NCBI GenBank assembly: GCA_007695345.1
Contig: REDZ01000099.1
Span: forward strand, 1-58,748
Reading direction: 5' to 3'
DNA from: Paracoccaceae bacterium
GTDB lineage: Bacteria > Pseudomonadota > Alphaproteobacteria > Rhodobacterales > Rhodobacteraceae
Length of the DNA: 58,748 bases
Shown one piece after another: positions 29,502 to 39,068 of the stretch (the stretch's first letter is position 1; every line of letters begins with the position of its first letter). Both the position numbers and the translations under genes were made by a program. The notes under the pieces were generated by a model. It was not told the DNA's origin. It worked only from the letters and a program-made list of their open reading frames with translations, and did not search any database.

Positions 29502-30323
29502 TCAGTTCACCACGCGCACTTCAGGTTGCGCGCGTTGAGCACCCGGCCGCAGCGCGGTCGAGGTCATGGCCTCGGAAAACGCGTCTTCTGCTTCGGCACC
29601 ATAGATTTCGCGGGCGGCCTTGTCGGTCAGCTCTTTTGGTGTGCCGTCAAAGACGATCACCCCCTCCTGCATCCCGATGATGCGGTCGCAATATTGCCGC
29701 GCCGTGTCCAGCGTGTGCAGGTTGCAGATCACCGTCAGCCCGTCCTGCTGGTTGATCGCGCGCAGCGCATCCATCACGACCTTGGCGTTCAGCGGGTCAA
29801 GGCTGGCGATGGGTTCATCGGCCAGCATGATGCGCGGCTCCTGCACCAATGCGCGCGCAATCGCCACGCGCTGCATCTGCCCGCCGGACAGCGTGTCGGT
29901 CTGTTGCAGGGCCGTATGCGCCATGCCCAGCCGGTCCAGCGCACGGATCGCGAAGGCGCGTTCCTTCTCTGAAAACACACCGGCCATGGAAGAGAAGAAA
30001 TTGTGATGAAACAGGCGGCCCGACATCACATTGGTGATCACATTCAGCCGCCCCACCAGATTGAACTGCTGAAACACCATCGCGCATTCATTGCGCCACT
30101 GGCGCAATTCGCGCCCGCGCAGCGCGGTGATGTCGCGGCCCTGAAACAGCATCTGCCCGCCCGTAGGCTCATTCAGGCGGTTGATCATGCGCAAGAGCGT
30201 GGATTTGCCCGCGCCAGAGCGTCCGATGATCCCGACCATCTGACCATCGGGGATGGTAAAGGTGGCAGGCTTGACGGCGGTCGTTGAATGGAAAGCCTTT
30301 GTCAGATCGTTGAATTCCAGCAT
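29502..30323 (-). CDS. phnC: Phosphonate ABC transporter ATP-binding protein
   Basis: A 273-residue ATPase. Walker [10 protein letters not shown] (about residues 36-44), signature LSGGQMQRV, Walker [13 protein letters not shown] and the switch His in CNLHTLDTA are typical of PhnC. ATG 30323 follows AGGAG at eight bases; the extension to 30377 lacks a site. It sits 95 bases after phnD1, the gap carrying the 30379-30402 stem-loop. Confidence 0.93.
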   Translation of the reverse strand: MLEFNDLTKAFHSTTAVKPATFTIPDGQMVGIIGRSGAGKSTLLRMINRLNEPTGGQMLFQGRDITALRGRELRQWRNECAMVFQQFNLVGRLNVITNVMSGRLFHHNFFSSMAGVFSEKERAFAIRALDRLGMAHTALQQTDTLSGGQMQRVAIARALVQEPRIMLADEPIASLDPLNAKVVMDALRAINQQDGLTVICNLHTLDTARQYCDRIIGMQEGVIVFDGTPKELTDKAAREIYGAEAEDAFSEAMTSTALRPGAQRAQPEVRVVN

Positions 30324-30378
30324 GGTTTTGCTCCTGTCGGCGACTTTGCACAAAGCGAAGGTCGCAAGGAAAGCCAAA

Positions 30379-30402
30379 GGCCCCCACGAAAACGCAGGGG
30401 CC
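30379..30402 (-). other. Intercistronic stem-loop between phnD1 and phnC
   Basis: On the minus strand GGCCCCTGCG-TTTT-CGTGGGGGCC folds into a 10-bp stem (two G-U pairs) with a UUUU loop, 16 bases after phnD1. Only a weak T-run follows, so it is more likely an mRNA-end stabiliser than a full terminator. Confidence 0.6.
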
Positions 30403-30418
30403 AGACGGGTTGGAGTAC

Positions 30419-31342
30419 TTAACGAGACCCTTCCAGTTCCTGACGGCGCAGCGCGACTGTGCCCTCATAAAAATCATGGTCGATATCGACATAGCCGTTA
30501 TCGTCACCACCAGCGGTCAGGACATAGCATTCGGGGTGTTCTGTATTCATGTCCTTCAGGAAATCGAGCATCAACCCGCGCGCTTCATCCGGCAAGTCCT
30601 TGCGGAAGACCGTCGGCCCGTTGGGAATGATGTCGGATTCCCAGATGATGCGCAGATCGTTCATATCCAGCAGACCATTGTCCACCATCCGGCGCAGATT
30701 GCCGCGTGAATAGCCTTGCTCGAACGTACCTTGCAGCGAGGTCCATGTGACACCCGCATCATATTGACCATTGAGTACGGCAATCACCGATTGCTCATGC
30801 CCGCCGCCAAAACCGGTGGTCGAGAAATACTCATCATCAATGATCCCTTCCATCCGCAACTGGCCGCGCGGGAACAGATACCCAGAGGCCGAGTTTGCAT
30901 CGGCATAGGCTAGGCTGCGCCCCTCCATGTCCTCAAATGTCATGATGTCGCTGTCGGCGCGCACATACATCACCGCATAATACCCAAGGCTGTCATCCAG
31001 TTGCGCACGGGTCAGTACCGGATCGACGGCGTCGGGGTCTTGCAGATAAATGCCTGCATAGGCCGATGCCCCAAGCCCCGCCATATGCAACTGGCCCGCA
31101 AGCAGGCCTTGCATGACGCCGGCGTAATCTGCCGCCGGGTACAATTCTACCGGCACGCCGAGGACATCCTCGACGAGTTCCTGCATGCAGTCATAGCGGC
31201 GCAGGCGGTCGGCCTCGTTCTCGCCGCCAAGAAGGCCAATGTTGAAGCTGCCGAAATCTGCGCGCCAATCGGCACTCGCCGGGGCAACCGAACTCATCAG
31301 AATGGCGAGCGTTGTGGCAATACCAGTGATTGTCTTGGTCAT
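30419..31342 (-). CDS. phnD: Phosphonate-binding periplasmic protein PhnD (copy 1)
   Basis: A 307-residue exported binding protein. The signal peptide ends near APASADW. The mature part has [18 protein letters not shown], the [26 protein letters not shown] ligand region, and [25 protein letters not shown], all PhnD features. ATG 31342 gives a regular signal sequence; the frame from 31402 does not. It is clearly paralogous to the neighbour at 31441-32367. It probably binds alkylphosphonates and feeds PhnC/PhnE. Confidence 0.93.
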   Translation of the reverse strand: MTKTITGIATTLAILMSSVAPASADWRADFGSFNIGLLGGENEADRLRRYDCMQELVEDVLGVPVELYPAADYAGVMQGLLAGQLHMAGLGASAYAGIYLQDPDAVDPVLTRAQLDDSLGYYAVMYVRADSDIMTFEDMEGRSLAYADANSASGYLFPRGQLRMEGIIDDEYFSTTGFGGGHEQSVIAVLNGQYDAGVTWTSLQGTFEQGYSRGNLRRMVDNGLLDMNDLRIIWESDIIPNGPTVFRKDLPDEARGLMLDFLKDMNTEHPECYVLTAGGDDNGYVDIDHDFYEGTVALRRQELEGSR

Positions 31343-31403
31343 GGTTTTCGTCCTTTCGGGATGATCAACATGCCCCCGCCAAACTCCCCCCAGCGTAGGC
31401 AAA

Positions 31404-31434
31404 GAAAAAAAGGCGGCCCAGTGGTGGGCCGCCT
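31404..31434 (-). terminator. Intrinsic terminator between phnD2 and phnD1
   Basis: On the minus strand AGGCGGCCCA-CCAC-TGGGCCGCCT is a perfect 10-bp stem followed directly by a run of seven Ts. It begins seven bases after the phnD2 stop, so most transcripts from the phnD2 promoter may end here and the rest of the importer be expressed by read-through or from another start. Confidence 0.8.
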
Positions 31435-31440
31435 GTTGTG

Positions 31441-32367
31441 TCAGCGTGAACCTTCAAGCTCGTCGCGGCGCATCTGCACGACACCCTCGAAGAAGACGTG
31501 ATCGACTTCGACCCAACCCTGCCCCTCACCGAACGAGATTGCCTGGTAGCAGGTGGGGTCATTGTCGATCTGGTCGGCAAGGTAGTCGGTGACAATATCC
31601 CGCGCCTCTTGCGGTATGTTCTGACGGATGACCAAGGGGCCGTTCGGGATCAGGCTCGACATCCAGATGATCCGCAGATCAGACATATCCAGCAGACCGT
31701 TATCGATCATCCGGCGCAGGTTGCCGCGGGTAAAGCCGTCTGACGCCTCACCCTGACCGGAAACCCAAGTGACGCCTGCATCATACTGTTCATTCAGAAC
31801 CGAAATCACGGCCTGTTCATGCCCGCCGCCAAAACCGGTGCGCGAGAAATAGGTGTCGTCGTCAATGCCTGCCATTTTCAGTTCTGCACGCGGAATCAGA
31901 TAGCCGGATGCAGAGTTGGGATCGGCATAGGCGAGGCTATGCCCCTGCATGTCCTCAAGGCTCTGGATATCGCTATCTGCGCGCGCATACATCGCCGCAT
32001 AGTAGCCCAGCGAGCCATCCGCTTCGGCGCTGACGAAAATAGGCTCGACCGCGTCCGGGTCTTGCAGATAGATGCCCGCATAGGCCGAAGCCCCAAGCGA
32101 GGCGTATTCCAGTTGCCCCGCCAGCAGACCTTGCATGACACCGGCATAGTCGGGGGCAGGAAACAACTCGACCGGGATGCCAAGACGCTCTTCAAGCGCC
32201 ACGCGTAGACAGTCATTGTTGCGCAGGCGGTCGGCCTCATTCTCGCCGCCCAGAAGGCCGATGCGGAACACCGGCAGGTCATCGCGCCAGTCGGCGCTTG
32301 CGGACAATGGCAGGGTGCCGAGTGCTGTCGATGCGACCAGCAGCGCGGCAAGTGATGTCGATTTCAT
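31441..32367 (-). CDS. phnD: Phosphonate-binding periplasmic protein PhnD (copy 2, promoter-proximal)
   Basis: A 308-residue binding protein with signal MKSTSLAALLVASTALGTLP and cleavage near SASADW. It shares long identical stretches with copy 1, for example [29 protein letters not shown] and [17 protein letters not shown], but differs in places likely to line the pocket (AEADGSLGYYAAMY against [14 protein letters not shown]). It is the first gene behind the PHO-box-like repeats and is followed by an intrinsic terminator, so it may be made in large excess. The two copies may bind different phosphonates or phosphite. Confidence 0.93.
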   Translation of the reverse strand: MKSTSLAALLVASTALGTLPLSASADWRDDLPVFRIGLLGGENEADRLRNNDCLRVALEERLGIPVELFPAPDYAGVMQGLLAGQLEYASLGASAYAGIYLQDPDAVEPIFVSAEADGSLGYYAAMYARADSDIQSLEDMQGHSLAYADPNSASGYLIPRAELKMAGIDDDTYFSRTGFGGGHEQAVISVLNEQYDAGVTWVSGQGEASDGFTRGNLRRMIDNGLLDMSDLRIIWMSSLIPNGPLVIRQNIPQEARDIVTDYLADQIDNDPTCYQAISFGEGQGWVEVDHVFFEGVVQMRRDELEGSR

Positions 32368-32449
32368 TATGGCGATCTCCGGATCAGGTTGGCAGCTTTG
32401 GTCCCGTGAAAGGAGCCACCCCTGATTTTCAGGAGTCGGTAACGTGTCC

Positions 32450-32478
32450 TTGACGGTCAGATGAAGACTTCATGAAGA
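32450..32478 (-). promoter_or_regulatory. PHO-box-like direct repeats upstream of phnD2
   Basis: Read on the minus strand: TCTTCAT-GAAG-TCTTCAT-CTGA-CCGTCAA. Three 7-mers with 4-bp spacers give the 11-bp period of PhoB sites (consensus CTGTCAT); each keeps TCA and most other positions. The block lies about 85-110 bases upstream of the phnD2 start, a suitable place for PhoB activation of the importer under phosphate starvation. Confidence 0.6.
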
Positions 32479-32538
32479 TTCACCCGCTGGAACAGCGAGC
32501 GGGGCGATCAGGTCCGAATTTCTGTCATGTCCGGGGGG

Positions 32539-34338
32539 CTATTCCCCCAGCGCGATCCCTTCGCGGCGGGGGTCGGCGCCACCGGACAGCCGCCCCTCCG
32601 TGATCGAGATTGCCTGCACCCCGGATGGCCGAGGGCCGATGCTGACCTCGAAGCCCATATCCTCCAGCGGTTGGGCCAGATCCGCGGCCCAGGTCCCTTC
32701 CTCGAGGATATAGGTGCCGAAGGCATTGACAAGTTGCGGCATGTCGGCTGCGGCCTGAACATCCATCCCCCAATCCAGATGCGCGAGGATATGCGTGGCC
32801 GTATAGACGATGATCGGTGCGCCACCGGGCGATCCGGTCACCAGCACCGGCGCCCCGTCGCGCAGCACCACGGTCGGGGCCATCGAAGAGCGCGGACGCT
32901 TGCCCGGCTCCACCCGGTTGGCGATTGGCCAGCCATCCTCATGGCTGCGGAAGGAGAAATCGGTCAATTCATTGTTCAGAAGAAAGCCGCGCACGAACAG
33001 CCGCGCGCCAAAGCCGGACTCAATCGTGGTCGTCATCGAAAGCGCGTTGCCGTCGGCATCGACAATCGAGATATGGCTGGTCGCAGGGCGTTCGGGGTCC
33101 GTGTCAGAGGCCTGGAGCAACGCGTGATCCCATTCTGGCGTGCCCACCGGCACCTCGGTCAGCGCGTCCTCGCGGCGCAGCAACTCGGCACGCTCGGCAA
33201 GATAGCCGGGGTCGATCAGCCCGCCCACGGGCACTGGCACGAAATCGCTGTCGGCGATGAAACGGCCACGATCGGCAAAGGCAAGCCGCGTGGCATCGCC
33301 GATCAGCCGCCAGGTTTCGGGCGCTTGCGGGTCCATCCCGGCCATGTCGAATGCCTCGAGTTTGCCAAGGATCTGCGCCACCGAGATCGCACCAGAAGAG
33401 GGTGGCCCCATGCCGCAGACCTCGGCGCCCCGGTAATCGGTGCAGACTGCCGGGCGCTCGATCACCCGGTAACGCGCCATATCCTCGAGGCTCAGCAGCC
33501 CCGGCGCGCCCTCGGCCCCACGCACGGCGGCCACGATATCCTCGGCGATGGGGCCGCGATAAAAGGCGCTCGCGCCCTCAGCGGCCAGCGCGCGCAACGT
33601 CTCGGCATAGTCGGGATTGGTGCGCAGATCGCCCTCGGCGAGTGGCGCGCCATCAGGATGGAAATAGGCTGCCGTTTCCGGAAAGCGCATCAGGCGGTCG
33701 GCATCATCCGCGATCTGTCCGGCCAGTCGTGGCGAGATGGCAAAACCGTCCTCGGCAACCGCAATCGCGTCGTCGAACAGGCCCGCCCAGTTTGCCCGGC
33801 CCCAACGGCGCTGCGCGGCCTCCATCAGCGCGGGTGTGCCCGGCGTGCCGACCGACAGCCCGCCCATCACCGCATCCCAGAAAGGCAGCGGTTCACCGTC
33901 GTCATCCTGAAACAGCCGTGGCGTCGCAGCCAGCGGCGCGGTTTCACGCCCGTCAAGGGTCGTCACCTCGCCCGTTTCTGCGTCATACCAGACAAGGAAC
34001 GCGCCCCCGCCCAGCCCAGAGGATTGCGGCTCTACCAGCCCCAGCATCGCCTGCACCGCGACCATCGCATCTGCCGCGGTGCCGCCATCGCGCAGCACCT
34101 GCGCGCCAGCTTCGGCCGCGATCGGGTTCTGCGCGGCGACCATCCAGCGCTCGCCCTCGACCGGGCGCCCCTCGCTGCGCGACGCCCATGCGGCGGCGGC
34201 GGCCTCTGACAGACCATCGAAGGCTGCGGGCAGATCAACCGCGATCTCGGGGTCCACCTGATCGGCGGCCTGTTGCGCCGCACCGGGCAGGGCCATCGCA
34301 AGGGCGCATGCAGACGTCATCATGAGGCGGTGTATCAT
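32539..34338 (-). CDS. ggt: Gamma-glutamyltransferase, exported
   Basis: A 599-residue Ntn-hydrolase that cleaves gamma-glutamyl bonds of glutathione and related amides in the periplasm. A signal peptide with ALAMALPGAA is followed by the large subunit. The self-cleavage/catalytic threonine is the Thr of ATSHISIVDADGN, aligned with TTHYSVVD in E. coli Ggt, and the substrate loop TGSPGGAPII is near the C-terminus. Full family length. It starts after a GGGAGA site and lies between the phosphonate importer and the arsenate cassette without an evident functional tie to either. Confidence 0.92.
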   Translation of the reverse strand: MIHRLMMTSACALAMALPGAAQQAADQVDPEIAVDLPAAFDGLSEAAAAAWASRSEGRPVEGERWMVAAQNPIAAEAGAQVLRDGGTAADAMVAVQAMLGLVEPQSSGLGGGAFLVWYDAETGEVTTLDGRETAPLAATPRLFQDDDGEPLPFWDAVMGGLSVGTPGTPALMEAAQRRWGRANWAGLFDDAIAVAEDGFAISPRLAGQIADDADRLMRFPETAAYFHPDGAPLAEGDLRTNPDYAETLRALAAEGASAFYRGPIAEDIVAAVRGAEGAPGLLSLEDMARYRVIERPAVCTDYRGAEVCGMGPPSSGAISVAQILGKLEAFDMAGMDPQAPETWRLIGDATRLAFADRGRFIADSDFVPVPVGGLIDPGYLAERAELLRREDALTEVPVGTPEWDHALLQASDTDPERPATSHISIVDADGNALSMTTTIESGFGARLFVRGFLLNNELTDFSFRSHEDGWPIANRVEPGKRPRSSMAPTVVLRDGAPVLVTGSPGGAPIIVYTATHILAHLDWGMDVQAAADMPQLVNAFGTYILEEGTWAADLAQPLEDMGFEVSIGPRPSGVQAISITEGRLSGGADPRREGIALGE

Positions 34339-34448
34339 TGCGTTCTCCCGTGATCATGGGCGGCCCCGGTTCCGGGCGGCGCATCTGGTCCACAATCAAC
34401 CGCAGGGTGTGCAAAGGTCAAGCGCTGTAAACCACGATGCGCCCGATG

Positions 34449-35723
34449 TCAGGCCGCAGGGGGCGTTGGTGCGTCCTGGCCTGGGCTGAGGCGCCGCGCG
34501 GCCAGCCAGCTTGCCAGCGCCATCACCCCCGCGGTGGCCAGACACAGCGGCAGCCCGCCCAACTGGTAGCTGATGCCGGACAACAGCGTGCCGATCAGTC
34601 GCCCCGTCGCATTGGCCATGTAGTAAAAGCCCACATCGCGGGTAATCCGGTCGGCTGCCCCGAAGGCGAGGATCAGGTAGGAATGGACCGAGGAATTGAT
34701 GGCAAAGACAAAGCCGAACAGCAGCAGGCCCGCGACCAGCGTGGTGGTCAGCCAGTCGGCCGGATCGCCCGCGATCAGCGCCGCGAGCGCCAGCAGAAAG
34801 GGGATCGGCACCAGCAGCCCCGCCCAGAGGATCGCCTTGCGGACAGTTGCCGCTTCGGGCTGACCCCGGCCGCCCAAAATGCGCGGGGCAAAGGCCTGCA
34901 CCGCGCCATAGGCGATGATCCAGAGCGCAAGGAAGCCACCGATCAGGAAGAAGGCTTCGCGCCGTCCCTCATCCGTGCCATCCGACAGGACGGCCTGAAA
35001 ATAGACCGGGATGCCCACCACGAACCAGACATCGCGCGCCCCGAACAGAAACATCCGCGCAAGGCTCAGGCGGTTCACGCGCGGATCGGTCGAGCGCCAG
35101 CCCGCCCATGTGTCCGCCCCCTTCATCCGACCCGGCAGACCTGGCGGCAGAAACAGGACCACCGCCAGCAGGATCACGGCCAGCACGCCCGCCATGCCCC
35201 AGACTGCCGTCTGAAACCCCGCCAGCGCCAGAAGCGCGGCCCCGAGGAAGAAGCCCAGCCCCTTGACCGCGTTCTTCGACCCTGTCAGCGCGGCGACCCA
35301 GCGGAACAGGCCCCCATCCTCGGACGGGGCCAGCACCTTGACCGCCGATTTCGACGACATCTTGGCCAGATCCTTGGCCACGCCCGACACCCCCTGCACC
35401 GCCATGACGAAGATGACCGAGGCCGTGATGCCCCAGGCGGGGTCCATCTGCGCAAGTGCCGCCAGCGCCGCGATCTGCAGCGCGAGCCCGCCATACAGTG
35501 TCGCCGCCAGCCCGAAACGCGCGGCCAGCCAGCCGGCCGCCAGATTGGTCACGATGCCAGCGATTTCATAGAGCAGGAACAGATAGGCGAGCTGGACCGG
35601 CGTGAAGCCAAGGCTGTTGAAATGCAGGAGCACCAGCATCCGCAGCGCCCCGTCCGAGAGCATGAAGGCCCAGTAAGCCGCCGTGACCGCCGCATAGGCG
35701 CGAAGGGGATTGAGCATGCTCAT
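34449..35723 (-). CDS. arsJ: MFS exporter ArsJ (1-arseno-3-phosphoglycerate efflux)
   Basis: A 424-residue MFS protein with 12 probable helices. The N-terminus (AYAAVTAAYWAFMLSDGALRMLVLLHF) and the internal VSGVAKDLAKMSSKSAVKVL match ArsJ proteins as I recall them. ArsJ exports 1-arseno-3-phosphoglycerate, formed when GAPDH uses arsenate, and the compound then breaks down outside. A GAPDH gene lies directly upstream on the same strand and an ArsR-ArsC fusion before that, the classic gene neighbourhood. The 91-base gap to the GAPDH gene holds a GC hairpin and the repeated element. Confidence 0.88.
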   Translation of the reverse strand: MSMLNPLRAYAAVTAAYWAFMLSDGALRMLVLLHFNSLGFTPVQLAYLFLLYEIAGIVTNLAAGWLAARFGLAATLYGGLALQIAALAALAQMDPAWGITASVIFVMAVQGVSGVAKDLAKMSSKSAVKVLAPSEDGGLFRWVAALTGSKNAVKGLGFFLGAALLALAGFQTAVWGMAGVLAVILLAVVLFLPPGLPGRMKGADTWAGWRSTDPRVNRLSLARMFLFGARDVWFVVGIPVYFQAVLSDGTDEGRREAFFLIGGFLALWIIAYGAVQAFAPRILGGRGQPEAATVRKAILWAGLLVPIPFLLALAALIAGDPADWLTTTLVAGLLLFGFVFAINSSVHSYLILAFGAADRITRDVGFYYMANATGRLIGTLLSGISYQLGGLPLCLATAGVMALASWLAARRLSPGQDAPTPPAA

Positions 35724-35751
35724 CTATCCGTCCTGTGGCAATGCGGTGCAG

Positions 35752-35806
35752 GCGGGGGGCATTCTGCCCCCCGCACCCCCCTGAGAGTATTTTTGGCAAG
35801 ATGAAG
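35752..35806. repeat. GC hairpin plus repeated 22-bp element between gap and arsJ
   Basis: GCGGGGGGCA-TTC-TGCCCCCCGC is a perfect 10-bp stem at 35752-35774. Ten bases later on the plus strand comes GAGTATTTTTGG plus CAAGATGAAG (35785-35806), identical to the element after phnE. Here the element points against the genes on either side, so it is not simply their terminator. Confidence 0.6.
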
Positions 35807-35814
35807 CAGCGCGG

Positions 35815-36825
35815 TCACAGGCTGGCCGCGATCATGCGTGTGATATCGGCAAGGCGGCAGGCATAGCCCCATTCATTGTCATACCATGCATAAAGCTTGA
35901 GCTGCGTGCCATTGATGACCATTGTCGAAGGTCCGTCAATGATGCCCGAGCGCGGGTCATTGGTGAAATCGCTCGAGACGAGCGGGCGGTCCTCATAGCC
36001 GAGGATGCCTTTCAACGGGCCTTCAGCGGCGGCCTTGAACAGGGCGTTGACCTCTTTCACTGTCGTCGCACGCTCGAGTTCGAACACGCAATCGGTCAGC
36101 GAGGCATTCAGGAGCGGCACCCGCACTGCATGGCCATTCAGCCGGCCCTTGAGTTCGGGATAGATAAGCGTGATCGCAGTGGCGCTGCCGGTGGTGGTGG
36201 GGATCAGGTTCGTCATCGCCGAGCGCGCGCGGCGCATGTCTTTTGCAGGCCGGTCGACGATGGTCTGGGTGTTGGTCACGTCATGGATCGTGGTGATCGA
36301 CCCGTGGCGGATGCCCAGCGCCTCGTGGATCACCTTGACCACCGGGGCGAGGCAATTGGTGGTGCAGGACGCGGCCGTGACGATGGTCTGGCTGCCGTCA
36401 TAGAGGTGGTGATTGACGCCATAGACGAGGTTCAGCGCACCGCCGTCCTTGACGGGCGCGCTGACCGCAACCTTTTGCACCCCGGCGGCAAAATAGGGCG
36501 CGAGCTTGGCCTCTGTCTTGAAAACCCCCGTGCAGTCGACCACCAGATCGATGCCCATGTCAGCTAGGGGCAGGTCCTCGATGGTTTTTTCATGCGTCAG
36601 ACGTATGGGGCGGTCATTCAGGACCAGCGCGCCCTTGTCCGCAGCAACAGGCGTGGTCCAGCGGCCATGCACCGAGTCGAACTCCATCAGCAGCGCATGT
36701 TGCGCGGCATCGCCGACAGGATCATTCAACAGCACGATCTCGCCCCCGGCACCGCTGTCGATCAGGTCACGCAGGACGAGTTTTCCGATGCGGCCAAGGC
36801 CGTTCAGGGCAATGCGAGGGGTCAT
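35815..36825 (-). CDS. Glyceraldehyde-3-phosphate dehydrogenase of the arsJ cassette
   Basis: A 336-residue GAPDH. NAD motif NGLGRIGK at residues 8-15, catalytic C154 in ASCTTNC and H181 in TTIHDVTN, and the C-terminal [11 protein letters not shown] are all present. With arsenate in place of phosphate the enzyme makes 1-arseno-3-phosphoglycerate, the ArsJ substrate. Its position four bases after arsRC and upstream of arsJ shows this is the arsenic-linked copy rather than the central glycolytic one, although the residues for normal activity are intact. Confidence 0.9.
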   Translation of the reverse strand: MTPRIALNGLGRIGKLVLRDLIDSGAGGEIVLLNDPVGDAAQHALLMEFDSVHGRWTTPVAADKGALVLNDRPIRLTHEKTIEDLPLADMGIDLVVDCTGVFKTEAKLAPYFAAGVQKVAVSAPVKDGGALNLVYGVNHHLYDGSQTIVTAASCTTNCLAPVVKVIHEALGIRHGSITTIHDVTNTQTIVDRPAKDMRRARSAMTNLIPTTTGSATAITLIYPELKGRLNGHAVRVPLLNASLTDCVFELERATTVKEVNALFKAAAEGPLKGILGYEDRPLVSSDFTNDPRSGIIDGPSTMVINGTQLKLYAWYDNEWGYACRLADITRMIAASL

Positions 36826-36829
36826 GAGA

Positions 36830-37669
36830 TCAGGCCTTTTCTTCTGGTGTCATGCCGATCACATCGACATGGGTTTGCAGGGACATGCGGGTGAGACGTT
36901 TGAGCGGAAGCGCGACAAAGGCCATGATCCGATGCCGCAGGACAGTGTAGGTCGTGTCGAAAACCTCGGCCTTTGCCGCGTCTGTGCCTGTCGCGCGGGC
37001 AGGATCGGGCAGGCCCCAATGGCCGCTGATCGGTTGACCTGGCCAGGGGGGGCAATCCTCGGCCGCGGCGGTGTCGCAAACAGTGAACACGAAATCCATT
37101 GCAGGGGCGCCGGGCGTCCGAAACTCCGATACCGGCTTGGCGCGCAGGTCCGAGACGCAGTGTCCATGACGCCGGAGGGTTTCCAGCGCGAGCGGATGGG
37201 GCAGGGGGCCGGGCTGCGTGCCTGCCGAATGGGCTGTGAATCTGCCCGCGCCCAGATCGCGCAGGATCGCTTCGGCAAAGATGGACCGGGCAGAATTTGC
37301 CGTGCACAGGAACAGCACATTGAGGCCGGTATCGCCGGGGGCGCTGTGCCGTGCTGCCGACGCGATGGGGCCAAGCAGATCGGGGCGGGCGCGGCCCACA
37401 TCGAGGGCAAGATAGCCGATCAGGTCCTCAGCGGCCGCCAGATCAACGGCGTAATAGAGTGATCGGCCTTGACGCGCGACACTGACAAGGCCCGAGGCCG
37501 TCAGGTCCGCCAGATGATGCGACAGTGTATTCGCTTTCAGACCCAGCGCGGTGGCCATCTCGGTCGGTCGCACGCCCTGCGGCGCGAAGCGCATCAGCAG
37601 CCGGAACACGGCCAGACGGCCCGGATGACCAAGGGTGGCAAAGGCCTGGGTCGCCGCATTTATTTCCAT
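36830..37669 (-). CDS. ArsR-type repressor fused to a thioredoxin-type arsenate reductase
   Basis: A 279-residue two-domain protein. Residues 1-105 form an ArsR winged helix ([25 protein letters not shown] as recognition region). Residues 115-279 form a low-molecular-weight phosphatase-like arsenate reductase with P-loop C122TANSAR and the relay cysteines C198 and C206. The HTH domain has no cysteine, so it lacks the usual arsenite site of ArsR. ATG 37669 follows an AGGAAAC site; the frame from 37834 has a basic leader with no support. It heads the arsRC-gap-arsJ group and probably regulates it. Confidence 0.87.
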   Translation of the reverse strand: MEINAATQAFATLGHPGRLAVFRLLMRFAPQGVRPTEMATALGLKANTLSHHLADLTASGLVSVARQGRSLYYAVDLAAAEDLIGYLALDVGRARPDLLGPIASAARHSAPGDTGLNVLFLCTANSARSIFAEAILRDLGAGRFTAHSAGTQPGPLPHPLALETLRRHGHCVSDLRAKPVSEFRTPGAPAMDFVFTVCDTAAAEDCPPWPGQPISGHWGLPDPARATGTDAAKAEVFDTTYTVLRHRIMAFVALPLKRLTRMSLQTHVDVIGMTPEEKA

Positions 37670-37885
37670 GTTTCCTGAATTACAGAAATGATGCCCGATG
37701 TCCAATGACGGTTTCATGACGGCCTGGCAGATATGCGCGGGTGCGCTGAGTCCCAGGCATCGGGCGCGATGCCAAATTGAGGCAGAGGATTTTCCTGTCG
37801 ATGGAAACTGCACAAAACATAGGGCCCGCGGCAAGACCGGGGCGCGGGTCGGGCATTGCGGCGCGCGGTGTGGTGGGGCCGCGCG

Positions 37886-39067
37886 CTATGCAGGCAATGA
37901 CATGCAGGTGCGCAACAAGACCAGTGCCATGCCCATCAGTACCGCTAGTGTCAGCGTTGCGCCTGCCATACCGGCAAGGGCCACGGCAACGCCAAGCAGT
38001 ATGGGCACGATAATTCCGCCGAGATTTGCAACAAGCATGGTATATCCCATCGCACCGCCAAGCAGGTGATCGGGCGCGATCCGGGCCGTCAGGGCCACAT
38101 GCAGCCCGACCGCAGCACAGGCGGTAAACCCCAGCAGGAAACAGCCGAGTATGGCGGGCGCCGGGCTTGCAACCAGCGTGCCCGCCCCAAGGATCGTGAC
38201 ACCCGCCAAACCCAGCAGGCACAGCCACCACAGGGCATATGCCGCATTGCCCCGCCACAACTTGTCCGTCAGCGCGCCCCAGACAATGCGCCCCGCAAAT
38301 GTACCCAGATGAAGGGCCCCGAGGCTCAGCGCCAGCATGGTTGCCCCGGCGCCATAGGACCGCTGCAAGAGGTCCGGAACATGCGCCCAGAGCGCGAATT
38401 GCATCCCATTGGTCAGCCCAGCTGCCATACTGGCGCGGCCAAGTCCCGGCAGGGCCAAAACCCGCGCCAGACTGTTGTGATCCGCTGGCTTGCGCGGGGG
38501 GCGGGTCGCTGCCTGTGGCAAGAGCAGCAGAAACAGCAGGCCAGCCGCAAGCGCAATTGCAGCCGCGCATAGGATACCGGCCTGCCACCCCCAGAGAGGG
38601 CCAAGCAGTGCTGTCAGACTGCCCAGGGCAGCACCTGCCGGCACACCCGTCTGCTTCAGGCTCAGTAATGTGGTGCGCCATTTCGGGCTGAACCACAGGG
38701 TGATCGCGACCCCCGCTGCCGGGTTGATCAGGCCATAGCCCGCCCCGCACAATGCCATCCCGGCGCCGAGCGTCACCACCCCTTGCGCGGTCGCCGACAG
38801 CACCAGCCCGGATGCGATGATCATTGCCGCAAGCGTCAGCGCCGCGCGGGTGCCCAGCCGGTCCGTGACCAGGCCCGCCGGCAGCGAGGCCGCAGCAAGG
38901 GCGGCGGAATAGACGCTTGCCAGCGCGCCCAGTTGCACCGAGGTCAGCCCAAGCTCTGCGACCAGTTGCGGACCTGCCGTCAGCACCGAAAGAACCGACA
39001 TTGCACCCAGCGCATGGGCGATGAAGATCAGGCCGAACTGGACCTTCGCGCGGGCCGGACTGGTCAT
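37886..39067 (-). CDS. MFS transporter of the TRAP/racemase-like operon
   Basis: A 393-residue MFS carrier with about 12 helices. The loop motif VTDRLGTRAAL (about residues 65-75) is the MFS motif between helices 2 and 3. It begins one base after the racemase-like gene and is the last gene of the operon that starts with the TRAP binding protein, so it likely moves the same compound or a product of it. The family (CynX/NimT- or oxalate/formate-like) could not be fixed by eye. I see no gene in the 216 bases between its end and arsRC. Confidence 0.8.
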   Translation of the reverse strand: MTSPARAKVQFGLIFIAHALGAMSVLSVLTAGPQLVAELGLTSVQLGALASVYSAALAAASLPAGLVTDRLGTRAALTLAAMIIASGLVLSATAQGVVTLGAGMALCGAGYGLINPAAGVAITLWFSPKWRTTLLSLKQTGVPAGAALGSLTALLGPLWGWQAGILCAAAIALAAGLLFLLLLPQAATRPPRKPADHNSLARVLALPGLGRASMAAGLTNGMQFALWAHVPDLLQRSYGAGATMLALSLGALHLGTFAGRIVWGALTDKLWRGNAAYALWWLCLLGLAGVTILGAGTLVASPAPAILGCFLLGFTACAAVGLHVALTARIAPDHLLGGAMGYTMLVANLGGIIVPILLGVAVALAGMAGATLTLAVLMGMALVLLRTCMSLPA

Positions 39068-39068
39068 G

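Noticed and set aside
35815-36825. Housekeeping glycolytic GAPDH
   Set aside because: The sequence alone allows it, but the position between arsRC and arsJ on the same strand points to the arsenate cassette.
37670-37690. ArsR operator in the TTTC...GAAA stretch before the ArsR-ArsC fusion
   Set aside because: Only the outer four and central two base pairs are symmetric, which is too weak in an AT-rich start region to list as a site.
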